A stretch of 60,000 bases of DNA from Symsagittifera roscoffensis. Taxonomy: Eukaryota; Xenacoelomorpha; Acoela; Convolutidae. Positions 45,795 through 58,019 of the stretch are shown piece by piece. The first letter of the stretch is position 1. Each line of letters begins with the position of its first letter. Under the pieces are notes generated by a model. That model worked only from the letters and a program-made list of their open reading frames with translations, was not told the DNA's origin and did no database searches. A program made the position numbers and the translations under genes. The stretch covers positions 17,237,613 to 17,297,612 of the forward strand of contig NC_087071.1 in NCBI RefSeq assembly GCF_963678635.1, in the 5' to 3' direction.

Positions 45795-45900
45795 TTGGAC
45801 ATTTAAACTGATCAGTGAGGGATCACACATAGAACATTTAAACTTAGAACATTTAAACTGATAACTTGGAACATTTAAACTGATCAGTGAGGGATCACAC
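45795..45900 (+). repeat. Short direct repeats at the LINE 3' end
   Basis: ACATTTAAACTGATCAGTGA followed by GGGATCACAC occurs at 45,799-45,828 and 45,871-45,900, with partial copies of ACATTTAAACT between them. They lie between the last LINE codons and its microsatellite tail. Confidence 0.9.
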
Positions 45901-45925
45901 CCGTTGGTCTATCCAGAAGCCTATC

Positions 45926-45937
45926 CTACTACTACTG

Positions 45938-45991
<54 letters not shown>
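45926..45991 (+). repeat. (ACT)n microsatellite, probable LINE tail
   Basis: About 22 ACT triplets with one GCT variant, immediately following the LINE 3' region. Many LINE clades end in a short tandem repeat instead of poly(A), so this is probably the element's tail. It is not a poly-threonine gene. Confidence 0.95.
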
Positions 45992-48651
45992 ATGTGTACA
46001 AAACCAGCATCTTCATCAAAAAAATCAACATTTGGAAGAATGGTTTGAAATTATTTTTTCGAGGTCTGTTACCAGAACATAATAAACTCATCGCTCAGAG
46101 AGAATTATGAGTCAAATTATATATAATAAAATGACACGTTAACGCCCGACAAAAACACATTTGTAAACAACTAATTACCATATGAGAAAAGAGTATTATT
46201 AAAACCAAATATTTTTCTCATTTTTTTCGAATTTGGTCAAAATCAACCTATGAGACTAACTAAATTATCAAATTGAGGTTATCTAGCGATCAAAAACTTG
46301 ATATTCTAAAAACGCATCTAAAAATTTATTCGATCTGAAAAAAATAGGTTTTTTGTAGGAAATAAAACAAATTTCAAGTCTGACAGGCCAAAAACTATTT
46401 ACCAAAATACGTTTTTTTTTATTTTGACATTTTCATTTGCTACTATATATTCAGTTCATACCCTAGAGCAGACTAGACGATCTTACACTTTTTTTTAAAA
46501 CGAACGAAAAAACCAAAAATATCGAGGTAGTCAAAGTTCATTTAGGTTTAACTCTATTTCATAGTAAAAAAAGGCCTAGCAATTGATTTAAAAGTAATTA
46601 GGAGACAAAAGATAGGCCATGAAAAATATTTTGAAGTGTAAAAACTTTGCTACCAAATGATTAAATCCTATGTGATTTTAATTCGAAGCAAATATCATGA
46701 AGAAAGTATAGAAAATTTTCTTTCAGGAGGAGTCATGAGAGCTCTACGTAATATAAAAATCACTATGATGGCCAATGTAAACCTCAAAGCAAAAAACTTG
46801 AATAATAGAAGGTTGAGAAAAAATAAGTCAAAGACCGTATGCTAGTCGATCTTGAACTATTTTTCAGCCTGTTTTTTGTTAAAAAAAAAAGAACATCAGT
46901 CCTGAACAGAGTTATTTCAGGCACTAAATATAGGTCCTTGAAGCCTCTACTTAAGTAAATTTTTTGTCTGCAAACCAAAAAATTACAAAAGCTGTAATTT
47001 CAATGAAAAAACAAAGTTTACGCTTGGGTTTTATTTCTAAGATCTCACACTTAAAAAAATTAGTAACTCTCCTATAACAAAAAGTGGCTACACAGTCTGT
47101 ATACACAAAAAATTTTCAAATACCAGAGTTATGAGACAACCTGTTTATTATAATAAGGAAATGTCAAACCCCCCTTTGCAAACAATTAATAATGAAGTGA
47201 GAAGAGACTAAAAAATTTGCTTTTAACTTTTTTCAAAAATAATCGAAAAGAAGCTCCAATCAGAAACAATTTTGTGAAAACCTCAGAGAATAACTCAGGC
47301 TTCAAACTGAGGTTATCTAGCCATAAAAACACTATAAACTTTTTATATCTATGCAAACTTTTGTGAGCTCATTTTTTCTGACCACAATTGCTTTTTTTTA
47401 GTATACATTGAAAAAAAAAACACAATTAGCGAGAGCTTGAGAAAAATTTATAAAGAAGACCGTAAACTAGTCCAGCTTGATCTAGTTTAGTTTTCAACCT
47501 TTTTTATATAAAGAAGAACAATCAATCCTGGCTAGAAAAAGCTTAGGCGACAAAACTTGGACCATTACAAACTTCAGCTAAACTTTGAGCTTTGGCTCAA
47601 TCTCGAAAAAACCAGCATATTTCATAAACCACTCAATATCTAGGAACACATTTTTAGGAGGACAAACTGTTCACAAATTCCACTAAATTTTGTGCCTGTT
47701 TGTTCCTGGATTCCAGAAGCAAGTTTTTAAATAAGTTAAAATATTGTCATAACGATCAAAGAAATTGAAAGAATAAAAGAAAAATAAAGGTAGCGTCCTT
47801 GCTGCGGAATCCGCTTCCAATTTACAAAATGCACAGTTTGGCCTCGTGATGATAGGTTGATATTGAGTGTGTTATGAAATACCGAAATTTGTGATGAAAT
47901 TTACCATTATTTGTGAAACAATTTCTTGAGTTTTGACCCGTCATTGTGTGACGCGTCAATTGACCCGTCGTTTTTGCGGTTAGCTTTTTTCTCTGAAAAA
48001 ATTATGTTTTGATGTTTTTTTTAATTTTGAAATCGAAATAATTTCTTGTGGCACAAAACAATTAAAGTAGCCCCCGTTTTCCTATCCCGTGTAAACTACC
48101 CGTGTAAAATCTGCAGTTTTTGCAATTCGCTAGATTAATGCAAGTTTTGAAGCAATGACTGATATGATTTTACCTATTGAATTTTCCCATAAACTCAAAA
48201 GTTTGTTTTCTGGTCACAAAAGATTTTCGTTCATTGTTTATATCTCGAATTTGTATTAAATTTAACCAGGTATCAAAATTAAAGTGAGTCAATGACACAT
48301 GATTTTCTAACCATATTTGCAGGAGCAAACGATTTCAAATACTCATTTAGTTCGATTCAACAAAACAGTTATTTGATGATTGTTTATCTAAACTTCCGCT
48401 ATTTTGCCGGGCTCATAGACCAATCAAATTGGCGACACTTTATGCTTTCAAGACAAATATTACCATTTTAATTTTCTGAAACCTATCGGGTTTGAAATCA
48501 ATTCAGTGTTGCAGAATTCGTTTTGCTAAAGTTTTCCATCAGTCGAGTTTTGCTAAAATTCAGCAGGCGAAAATTTAAAAATAGAAACAAAAAGGAAAAA
48601 TTAGATAAAGAAAACAAATTTGTTCTATAGTTTTATTATAAGAAACTCGTT
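45992..48651. other. AT-rich intergenic DNA, two repeat fragments
   Basis: No gene supported. It carries copies 2 (about 46,800-46,930) and 3 (about 47,420-47,600) of the dispersed repeat seen at 43,950-44,115. The frame at 46,657-46,845 overlaps copy 2 and is not convincing. Confidence 0.5.
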
Positions 48652-50511
48652 ATGAATTCTAATCACGACCAAACAGACCAAATCAATGGGAAAAGTTGTG
48701 ATCCGGAAGAGTTTTATAAAGATTTGGACACGTCCTCTCTGAACTTCGTGGTCTCGTTAAAACCATACATATCATCTGTGACATTTGTGCTCGTCTTTGT
48801 CATGGCCCCATTTCTAATTCTATGCCCCTTCATCATGGCCAAACTACGCACTCTGTGTCGACAAGTGATGGCCATGATTATTCTGTCTGACGTGGTGAAC
48901 ACTAGTGCTAGTTTGTTTTCAATTCTGGGCGACAGTAGCTGGAGTAATGATCCGGATAGCTTAAATTTACTCTGTGCTGTCGTCGAATTTATAAAAAGTG
49001 CTTCATCTGTCTGGTCGGCTTCGTGGTAAGAAGCATTTAATATAGGCTGGAAAAATTCATACCGCACTGCGCTAATTTTCTGTGAAGGGGAGTTTTTGGA
49101 AAGTCTTGTTGACTTGACCTTTTATGACAAAAACAAGTCAAAATTGATGTTCTAAGAATTTTTTAGTTTTCTTTTGACCAAAAAATTTAGTATATTTTCA
49201 AAACGTGCATCAGTGTCACGCCTCAAAGTTAGTATATTTTTGGGCTAAAGCTGCTTTTTGAAATTTTCCAGGGTTTGTCAGTCAGAAATGGCGCCATAAA
49301 ATAGAATCAAAGAGGGATGCTTTGGAAAACTGAATCAACGAAAATTGGGGGTAGGCTAAATATGGGGTCTACCAATATTTATCAAAACCAACTAATAAAT
49401 GCCCAAGTATGGCAATTTTTGCATCTTTGTTAGAATATGCGCCGGGGTTGCAGAATTTTTTTTATTGAAATAGTTTGCTGTTGAATTTCAGCAGAGCCCA
49501 GACAGCGCGACAAATGAAAAAACCACTGATTTTTTTCAACCCCCCCCCCCCATAGGAACAAAAATAATCTACTGGCAAAGACCTAAGAAGTTAAGACATG
49601 ACATATTTCAGTTTGTTTCAGCCCTTTTGGTCTGTATGATTTAACTTTAACTTATTAAATTTAACTTTTTAAAATAAATTTTAAGTAAATTAGCCTTTAG
49701 TTTGTTGTTTAGGACTTTCCTGCTTCTATGTTGTGTATTGTTGAACCTCCACGTCGGCGATTACACATTTAACAGGGTTCGAATATTCCGGCTGCTGAAT
49801 CTAAACTGGCTGGTTGGAATTCTAGTCGCAGCTATTCCGTACATCCGGTCAGACAAATTCCAAGTGACCTATACTTCAAACTACATTCTTCAGAAAGGAT
49901 GCCAACCAAACTATCCATTTCAAATCCAAAACGGAAACTGTTTGTTATCAAAAATGACCCAATATCTTCTCTTTGTGTACTATGCCGTATTTTGCGCTGT
50001 GATTTTTGCCATAGCTGCCGCTTTTGTGACAATTTTGGTGAAAGCAAAATTGGAGTGGAAAAAATCTAGTCGAAAAGAAGAACGAAGCAGAACCACTGAA
50101 GTCGCGATTCACGATATTCAAGTCGATTATTATTACACAGTTATTTCAAAGTCGGTTCCGCTTTCGTTTTCTGCTCTGTTTTACTTGATAGTGTATGTAC
50201 CAATTTTAACCCGACAATTCTGGATAATTTCAGATGGGCCTTTCCGAAGTACAGTTACGGCAACAATTCTGGAAACTTGGTACATTTTTTCGGGAGATTT
50301 TATCGCTTTGTTGAACCTGTTATTTTATGGAGCCATTAGCAGTGTTTTGAGAAGCGAAATATCCCGTTTTGTTCACAAAAATATCACGCCTCGTTTTTGT
50401 AGCAAAAATAGAGGCAGAGGTGATTCGTCGAATTCAGCAAACAGAGATTCAATATCGTATGCAATGGGAAATGTTGTGAATTTATCGTCTTGGTCGGTTA
50501 ACGAAAGCTGA
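48652..50511 (+). CDS. Seven-transmembrane receptor, two exons, 390 residues
   Basis: Exons 48,652-49,025 and 49,713-50,511 join across a GT-AG intron (TCGTG|GTAAGA; GTTGTTTAG|GAC), the split codon giving Trp125; total 1,173 nt with stop. Hydrophobic segments at about 39-63, 70-93, 105-138, 150-172, 207-236, 264-290 and 302-330 give seven membrane passes. The N-terminus is polar and without a signal peptide. Cys108 at the top of TM3 and Cys188/Cys201 in the second extracellular loop could form the usual disulfide. The third inner loop is basic (EWKKSSRKEERSR) and the tail Ser/Asn-rich. There is no DRY or NPxxY motif, so it is not a standard class A receptor. The TM3 pattern resembles the cAMP-receptor-like/GPR157 group, but that is a weak impression. 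Ligand unknown. Confidence 0.8.
49026..49712 (+). other. Intron of the receptor gene
   Basis: 687 bp, GT-AG. It contains a run of ten C near 49,540 and no other feature of note. Confidence 0.85.
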
Positions 50512-50749
50512 AAAAAACCAAAAGGGTCTTCTAATGAAAAAAGAAATAAGAATAATGAAATTCAACGTTTTACCGTTCTAAACTTTAGAATGATACGATG
50601 TGTATGCTGATTTTCCTAAAGCTTATATGACGATGACTACTGGAATTAAGTAATTATTTCACATTCTAAATTTTCCTTCAGTCGGAGAGTTTCAATTTTG
50701 TAACTTTTTTTCCGATTTCCGATGAAATTATAGTATAAGGGGTAGTACA

Positions 50750-51117
50750 ACAATGCCTAAATACAACCGTGCCGAAATTAAAAAGTGCAAGGGCCGAAAT
50801 TTCCTGTTGAATACTTACTTATCCCAAATCAATGACAAGTAATTTAGTTCAAACTTACGGAAGTTGAAAATACAAAATTGACCCTTTGATTGATAGCACT
50901 TGTTAAAAACAAAGTTTACGCAAGAGCGGCTGCATAGATCTTTCTGAACAAACAATTAATCAGAAAATATATTTCTCGGTTTTGCTCTAAAACAAAAAAG
51001 TTTTCACGCAATATTGCTTTAGTTTACAAATAGAACTCAAAAATTTCAAATATCATTGTTTTTGGCTCTGTTGAACACGTTTTCAGTTTTGGCACTGTTG
51101 TACTTAGACATCGTTGA
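50750..51117. mobile_element. Small inverted-repeat element
   Basis: About 33-bp imperfect inverted ends: AATGCCTAAATACAACCGTG (left, from 50,752) pairs with CACTGTTGTACTTAGACATC (right, to 51,112). The interior is AT-rich without an open frame. It looks like a MITE-type non-autonomous element. Confidence 0.55.
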
Positions 51118-51144
51118 GATTCAACAGAATATTTGAACGGGGTG

Positions 51145-51515
51145 AAGTCTCATTTGTACCAAGACTCATTTGTATAAAAAAAATTGGTCGTTTCATTTGT
51201 ACCAAAATTTTCCAACTTGATTTCTGATAGGTCAAATTGTGAGCCAACAATTTTTTAATTCAGTTTTCTACACTGTTCAAACTGCGTAAAATTAACCAGC
51301 AAAATAGTGACCGCCACAGTCGTTCCAACGTGTTCTGCTTGACAACAGAGATTAGGACTCTATACGAAAACTAAAGCCGGGTATTGTAGCGCATCCACAA
51401 GCGACCTTAAACCAAGAGCACATAAAATAGCCGGCGTAGTAGTCGTGTTGACTTATTGAAATTTTTTGGTACTAACGCAATAGTTTTTGTACAATTTGGT
51501 ACAAATGGGACTGAT
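51145..51515. mobile_element. Second small inverted-repeat element
   Basis: CTCATTTGTACCAAGAC near 51,150 pairs with TTTGGTACAAATGGGACT near 51,496. GAACGGGGTGAAGTCT lies just outside the left end, and a similar GAACGGGTCAAGTCT, in direct orientation, lies outside the right end (about 51,550). Confidence 0.45.
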
Positions 51516-51559
51516 TTTTCATTTTGGTACTTGTGAATGCCCAACTTTGAACGGGTCAA

Positions 51560-52540
51560 GTCTACTAAAACAGATCTGATCTAAGAACTGACCCGCATTC
51601 AGTAAAAACTGACCCGCACTTGGACTTAAACGCATTAAAACTGTCGTTACAGAAACATTCTAAAGCACTCTTCAAACATTCGATTGAAAAAAAAACTTTT
51701 TCGATTTTTTTCCGGCAAAACTTAAGTTCATGATGCAACAAACGAATTTGAAACGTTGAGAACGGCGGCCAAAATTGTTTATTATGACCTTTTTATTCCG
51801 CAAGATAATTTTTGCGACAATCGGACAAAATTATTCAAAAATTAATGTTTTGCAGGTGGGGTGACAAGGAAAAAGAACATTTTGTTCCGAGTTGTTTGTT
51901 TTCGCAGTTTGACCAACTGCTATGGGGGTTGTGGTTTTTCTGGAAGAACATGTTTATCGCTGTTTAAAGTTTTTCTCGCAAAAATGAATACCGGGCCACA
52001 AATGGCAAAAAGGCAATTGTAAAATATTGATGCCATGAGCTCAAAAATAACGAAGACGTTGAAGAAGATATTGAAACGTGAATAAAACTATTCAAGTTGG
52101 AGACTAAATATAAACAAATGAAAGAAATTTTAATAATTTTTTCTTAGCTATGAACATTGATTCTTTTTAATAAAATTTATGGTTAAATAAACACTCGTTG
52201 ATTTTGAGCACTGAAAACATAGCTCTGGAATCAGTGTTTAATTGTTCTTGGTTGCAGCGTATAAAAATTTTCGTATCACGAAGAAACTAAAACTGTGCTT
52301 TTAGTCATTTTTTCCCGATACAACTTCTCAACTCTGAGGTTAACCTGTATAAAACTTGAACATAAAACGATTTTTGGGTAATTTTTCATTCGACTGACTC
52401 AATGTTTACACAGCCTTATCGATTCTCCATTGCGCGTTGTTGAGTTTCACCTTCAGTTTTTCATGATCACCAGGTTTCAAATGTTCCAGTTTTTCTGATG
52501 AAACTTTCACCACTATTCAAACAAAAAATAACCCAATATC
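51560..52540. other. No gene seen
   Basis: AT-rich intergenic DNA without a frame above 60 codons or a recognised repeat. Confidence 0.5.
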
Positions 52541-52542
52541 AA

Positions 52543-54618
52543 AGTGTAATCAAACCTCACACAAGCAACTTCAGTATTAAAGAAAAACCTTGGAATAAAC
52601 TAAACTCAATTTTGGCTAGCTTTCAAAAAAAATAAAAAGCAGGATATAAAGCCAAAAAATTAATTTGCTTATGCCCTTGAAATTGCACAAGGGTTTCTTG
52701 AAAAGCCTTGTTTGCAAAACTAATTCTGTTTATGAATATCTGATAAGAATTAAATTAGCTGATCACCCAACATCCCACGCTTCACTATTTTGCAATACTA
52801 TTTTACCTCCTCATTCGCACCACCATTTACAGATCACCACAAACTTTGCAAAAAGGGCTAGACTGAGGTGTAAAAATGAATGTGGTGCTGATGTAATTCT
52901 GAGGGGTTGAATGTGATAACTAATTTGAAAATTGTGAGTAAAATTGGTAGTTTTCGGGTGTAATCAAGATAAAGAACACGCCGATATTCAATCTCCCCAC
53001 GCGTTGAACACCATTTTGAACACCATTTTCAAGAGATCAACACGCGTTGAACACCATTTTCTTTTCCTTCACTAAGTTTTTGTCATTTCAACTCAGCCGA
53101 AATCGGCTAAGTTTTGACCGGTGTCTGCGCAATGAGCCGCTGTAGCATTGAACAGATATAAAAAAAAACCAAAAATAACGTTCTTCTTTATGAAAGGTAA
53201 CAACTAACCGGAAAAAAATTGATTTCGACTAAACTGCAACACAAGGTATGAAAATGAGTAAAACTGCCAATACTTGATTGAACACCTTGTCAAAACAAAA
53301 TAAACCTCAAGAACGTCAATATCATCAAAGAAAAGTCAATCAAAATACGAAAAATTCCAAAAGCAAAAATTCAATGTTTATCAAAATCTCTCAAGAAAAA
53401 ACTAACTGACGAAAAAAAAAATGCTCATCAAAAATAACTATAGAAAACAGTAACGATGTCATTAAAACAAAACTTTGGTTTTTTGACCTATCCGAACTAA
53501 AAATTATCAATAAAATGGACAATTAAATATCAAAACAAACCTGATTAACTTAATTGATAATCAAAAACAAAAAGCTATTTACTTTTTTAAATCCATGAAT
53601 TTTCAAAATTTGAAACAAATTTCAAAGTATTGTCGTACTCATGCTTGAAACAAACTAGAACCCAATATTGAAACATAGTCAAAAATTTTGTGGATATTGT
53701 CGACTACAGTTGAAAGGTGATTACAAATTGTGTCGCAGTTTATTCGAAATCAGAGTTGAAACCGAATGGAAATCAAAAATTACTACACGTTAAAAATAAC
53801 TGACAAACTGGAAGCAAAACTTTTTAGAATCGGTCAGAACAAAGCAATTTAAAGCTGGAGAGTCATCAAAACTTACATCTGTTCGAATAAGTCGACACGC
53901 TGCTAGTGAAAATTCAAAAAACGTAGAAAGTAGAAATTCAAAAAACGTAACAATCGAGGCTAATTGTTACTTTTTGGTTAGCTGTTGCACTTCTTAAGAG
54001 ATAAAACATTGTTTTAGTTGTTGATTATCTGTTCATTGCTACAGCGGCTTATTGCACAGACACCGGTTAAAACAAAGCCAGTTTGGGCTGAGTTGAAATG
54101 ACAACAATTTAGTGAAAGAGAAGAAAACTGTTGTTCAACGTGTGTCGATCTCTTGGGGATATTGAACATCGGCGTGGTGTTTATCTTGATTACCCCAAAA
54201 ATTACCAATTTTACTCACAGTTTTCAAATTAGTTATCACATTCAACCCCTCAGAATTACATCATCACCACATTCATTTTTACACCTCAGTCTAGCCCTTT
54301 TTGCAAAATTTGTGGTGATCTGTAAATGGTGGTGCGAATGAGGAGGTAAAATAGTATTGCAAAAGTAGTGAAGCCTGGCTTGTTGGGTGATGAACTATTT
54401 GAATGCTTTGCAGACATTCCTAAATACAACTACTTTCGCAAAAAAGGTACTCAGGAACTTTATGGGTAATTTAAAGGGCATATTCAATTAGGATTTTTGG
54501 TTACATCTAACTTTCTAAATCTTTCAGCGCTAGCTAAACATATGAAATTAGTTTAATCGAAATATCCAAGCGATATTTCTTAAATACAGAAGCTGCTTGT
54601 GCGAGGTTTGATTACACT
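52543..54618. mobile_element. Inverted-repeat element, arms of ~600 bp
   Basis: Left arm 52,543-53,160 and right arm 54,022-54,618 are imperfect reverse complements. Outer ends are AGTGTAATCAAACCTC and GAGGTTTGATTACACT. Paired landmarks include GATCACCCAACA / TGTTGGGTGATG and CCTCCTCATTCGCACCACCA / TGGTGGTGCGAATGAGGAGG. The spacer (53,161-54,021) has no open frame and no transposase. A non-autonomous long-TIR or foldback transposon fits best. No clear target-site duplicate is visible. Confidence 0.85.
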
Positions 54619-54899
54619 GTGCATGAAAATTATTATTTTTTTATCAGAGTGTGAAAATTTCGTTAAAAAAACAGTAGCATTTGGAACCATTTGACCATCC
54701 CGATGGAAATTCAACAACGTCAATTAAAAATCGATGAAGTTCTGCAAACAATGGAAGTTGAATTGAAAAAAAAATGAAAAATGTCACGTTTTTATTATCT
54801 TTTTTTTTGTTTTTATTTTCTAATTTGGTTTGTTGCATCATGAAATTGATGTTTACATGAGGCAGAGAAAAAAAAACAGCACACATACTTACATAAAAC

Positions 54900-56900
54900 T
54901 TTTAATGTATCTTGATGATGTTTTAGAAAGTTTGTCACAAAAAGTTTTAGTTATAGTTCGGATTATAACTGCAGAAAGAAAACTCCGAGCACCAATATCT
55001 ATGCCTTTCGGATGTTTATCGAAAGTACTAGGAAACACATTTCAGCAGTTTCAGACTAGAGGTTTTTTAATTACCTGCTTGTAGCTTGCAGAAACTATAC
55101 GAGTTATACCTAAAAGAGCAAAAAATTGTCTCAAAATGTCTCAAATTCTCTGATCTGCAATTAGATCTAAAACAGATTTTCTTCAGATCTGAAATAAATA
55201 GAAAAACAAGAGTTTCGGATCCAAAAAATGATCTGAAAAAATTCTTTCTTCGAGTGTTCAATCGTTATTTGTACATTTCACAGAGATTAGTTCAGATCTG
55301 AAATTTTATTTTTCAGATTATTTCAGGTCTGGATAAGGGACATTTAGAAAATACTGGGAGTAAGACATTTTCTTACAATGCAACAGAACGTAAATTTATA
55401 AATCAGAAGATCAGTCAACTTTGTTAATGAATTTCAAGTTCGATAGTTTTCGTTAACAGTTTTAGCAATCCACTTATAAAATCTCGACGCGTTCACAAAA
55501 TACATATTGGCTAAATAAGATGGATCACGTTTCATATCTTAGCATTTGCGTGTCCTGTGTGATATTATTGCCTGCAGACGCTGGGCCAAACAAATACCTC
55601 GGGGCTGATTAGGAAAAAGGGGAATCACTGTCGCCCCTTTTCGTGCAACTGTACATAACTGGAACAAAAACAAGATGTCTAGAAAAGGGGATCGTTTGAC
55701 TGAGTTGCGAGTGTTTGTTCTTGTTATAGAACTATAATTATTACTTGTTTAATTATACATGTTATAATGGAATAAAGTTATCATATTAAAAAATTACTCA
55801 AAAATAATTCATAATTTAAGTATATATTTTTAAAGTATATATTTAAGTATATATATTTAAGTATATATTTTTATATATGCTGAAAAAAAGTAATGCAACC
55901 AAAAATCTTCCAAAACTCAAAAAATTTCTTGTGAAAACTTTGATAAATTCACTAACTGATCAAAAAATCAATCTATTCCTTGAGTGAAAACAAAACAATA
56001 GAAAAAACTTTTGTCTGACTTATGAGTTGAAACAAATTAATAATTTAAAATCTGACAGATAGTGAGCTCCTTACATCAAAAGAACGAATTTCGATCAACT
56101 TGACCCTGAAAAAAAAACTGCAATCACTGAACTTCCTTTCAATATTGAGAGATACAAGTTCACATCAACTTTTCTTGCTCGGCTTATTTTTTTTTGTAAA
56201 AACTGCTATAAGTTTTCATTAAATGATTTGTAAAATTAGCTTTTTCTGTGGTTTTTTAAATTTCTCAAGTTGCTTGTGTTTTTTTTTTTCATATAAAACT
56301 AGCTATATCAATATCTTGGGGCAAAATTAACATAGTGGTCAACAATTTATTTTGTTTTTTAAGAAATTTTCGCTCATTTTTCATTTTTTAATTCTCTAGT
56401 TGCGTTACTTATTTTCTCCATTATATATCAACAATTACATCCTCAAGCAAATAAAATTTTCTCCTCACTATTTCCTAGAGCGAGGAGCCAATTTTTACGA
56501 AAACTGTTTTATTTCCTCCAGAGAATTGACTGTGACTACCTGATTTGAACACGATAGCTGCAACCATTTCTCTTAAATTTTTCTTAGTTTGAGATTTTCT
56601 TCTCAGGGTGCCAGCTTAGCCTGGCTAATGAATTATAATTCCTTGTTTAAACGCTATCAAAATCCGAAGAAGTAATTATCACTTATTAAGTTACTTGCCC
56701 AACGAAATTTTGCGGAATTGATTGAAATGCAATCGCACAATTTTTGTATGAAAGTTTGATTTCTATCTCCTGGATTGAAAACATTGCAAGCAAAACTGTT
56801 TTTACCATAAATTTCGTTAGAAAACCCAATGTCTATATTTAAAAACAATTGATAATAGCTGTATTCACAATAATTTGAATCGCTGTATTTGCAATTCAAT
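54900..56900 (-). repeat. Segmental duplication, copy 1 (partner 58,020-59,345)
   Basis: TATCTTGATGATGTTTT, CACAAAAAGTTTT, the protease exon, and GGTGCCAGCTTAGCCTGGCT followed by AATGAAT occur in the same order and strand in both. The copies lie about 2.5-3.1 kb apart and differ by many substitutions and indels. An AT-only stretch with TAAGTATATAT repeats at 55,815-55,880 is confined to this copy. Confidence 0.85.
55434..55658 (-). pseudogene. Decayed last exon of a trypsin-like serine protease
   Basis: The acceptor TTTGTTCCAG|TT is kept. The catalytic-serine stretch reads SCTKRGDSDSP, with Asp in place of the Gly that follows the serine. Frameshift(s) and stops come soon after, although the end (tyrosine-rich, NENYRT, stop at 55,434) is still readable in another frame. 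It is the counterpart of the open exon at 58,530-58,756. Confidence 0.8.
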
Positions 56901-58019
56901 CTTCGCCGCCTAGGTCAACTTTGAGCACATGAGCAATTTTGTCATTTGTGACCCAATATTATTTTTGCGAGTAAGGTAAACATAAAAATCGATAAACCTT
57001 TAGCTTGAGAATAAACCACAACATCCATAGCAGTTGGTCAAACTGCAACAACAAAGAGCTCGCATCAAAATAGTAAGCAAGTTTTTTTCTGTCGAGCCAC
57101 CAGCAAATTTTTTAAATATTGTCCAATTGGTACAAAAGTTATCATGCGGACTACTTTAAGTCAAGATAAACAAATTAACCGCTCTATTCAATTGTTCAAA
57201 TTATTTTGTTGCACCATGAAATTAATGTACATGACGCTGAGAACGATAAAAAAACTATAACTTTTTTTCTAAATCGATGTTAGAAGAGTAATTTAGAAAA
57301 TTTCTGCAATGATAGTTCAAACTGGAATTAAAATTAATATCGTCAATAAGAAAGCACGAGCTAACTTCCAAGTTTCTATGGGAAACGATCAGCAGAGCTT
57401 GATTAGAAAACAATAAATTCAACTTGTTTCCTTTTTTGAACGTTTTTTCCACAAGTTTTGGACCAAAATAGAAATTTTCGAAACTATTCACGCACGCAAA
57501 AAAGTTTCGGTTCACGGTCCTACAATTTTTATCCTATGATGCGTTTGGTAACATTCATAGGCACCTTTTTTTCCGCCGGGTCACATGAGCATCATTTTTT
57601 TCAGTAATGAGGTATTTTAAAAGGTTGGCTGTTTTCCATTTTCCCCTTATTTTTTTTTCTAAAATTCGATACAACAAAGTTTATTTAAACGCACTTTTTT
57701 GTTATAATCTGCACTACAACATGTCAGCGTTATTGGGTGAACAAGTTTTTACAAACTTTCTACATGCAAAGTTGCCTGTGAACAAATTTGAGCAGCTGTA
57801 TTTTTTATAACTTTACTAGGGGGATGGAAAACTGAAAAAGAGCCAAAAAATTACCTTTGGAGACCAAAGTTGTTTGATGTGGATGTGGCTCAATTAGTCT
57901 GCTTGTCATTTTTTACAACAATCGGAAGGTAAGAACAAGCGTTTTACTTGGGCAGTTCGGCAGTTGGGGAGGGGAGGGAAGGAAAATGGGAGGAAAATAC
58001 ACAGCACGTTTCTTATATT
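56901..58019. other. No gene seen
   Basis: AT-rich spacer between the two copies of the duplication. Open frames at 57,255-57,515 and 57,607-57,810 have no recognisable content. Confidence 0.45.

Noticed and set aside
45904-46110. Poly-threonine protein
   Set aside because: Translation of the (ACT)n microsatellite at the LINE tail.
20997-48651. Short AT-driven frames (for example 23,455-23,658, 33,044-33,304, 41,724-41,975)
   Set aside because: They lie in diverged repeats or AT-rich DNA, lack domains and splice context, and are not kept between duplicate copies.
56699-56832. A 44-codon upstream protease exon with a GC donor (GCAAGT), with a weaker copy near 59,190-59,300
   Set aside because: It ends in phase 0 whereas the catalytic-serine exon needs phase 1, the peptide has no trypsin motif, and the copy near 59,200 has a poorer donor.
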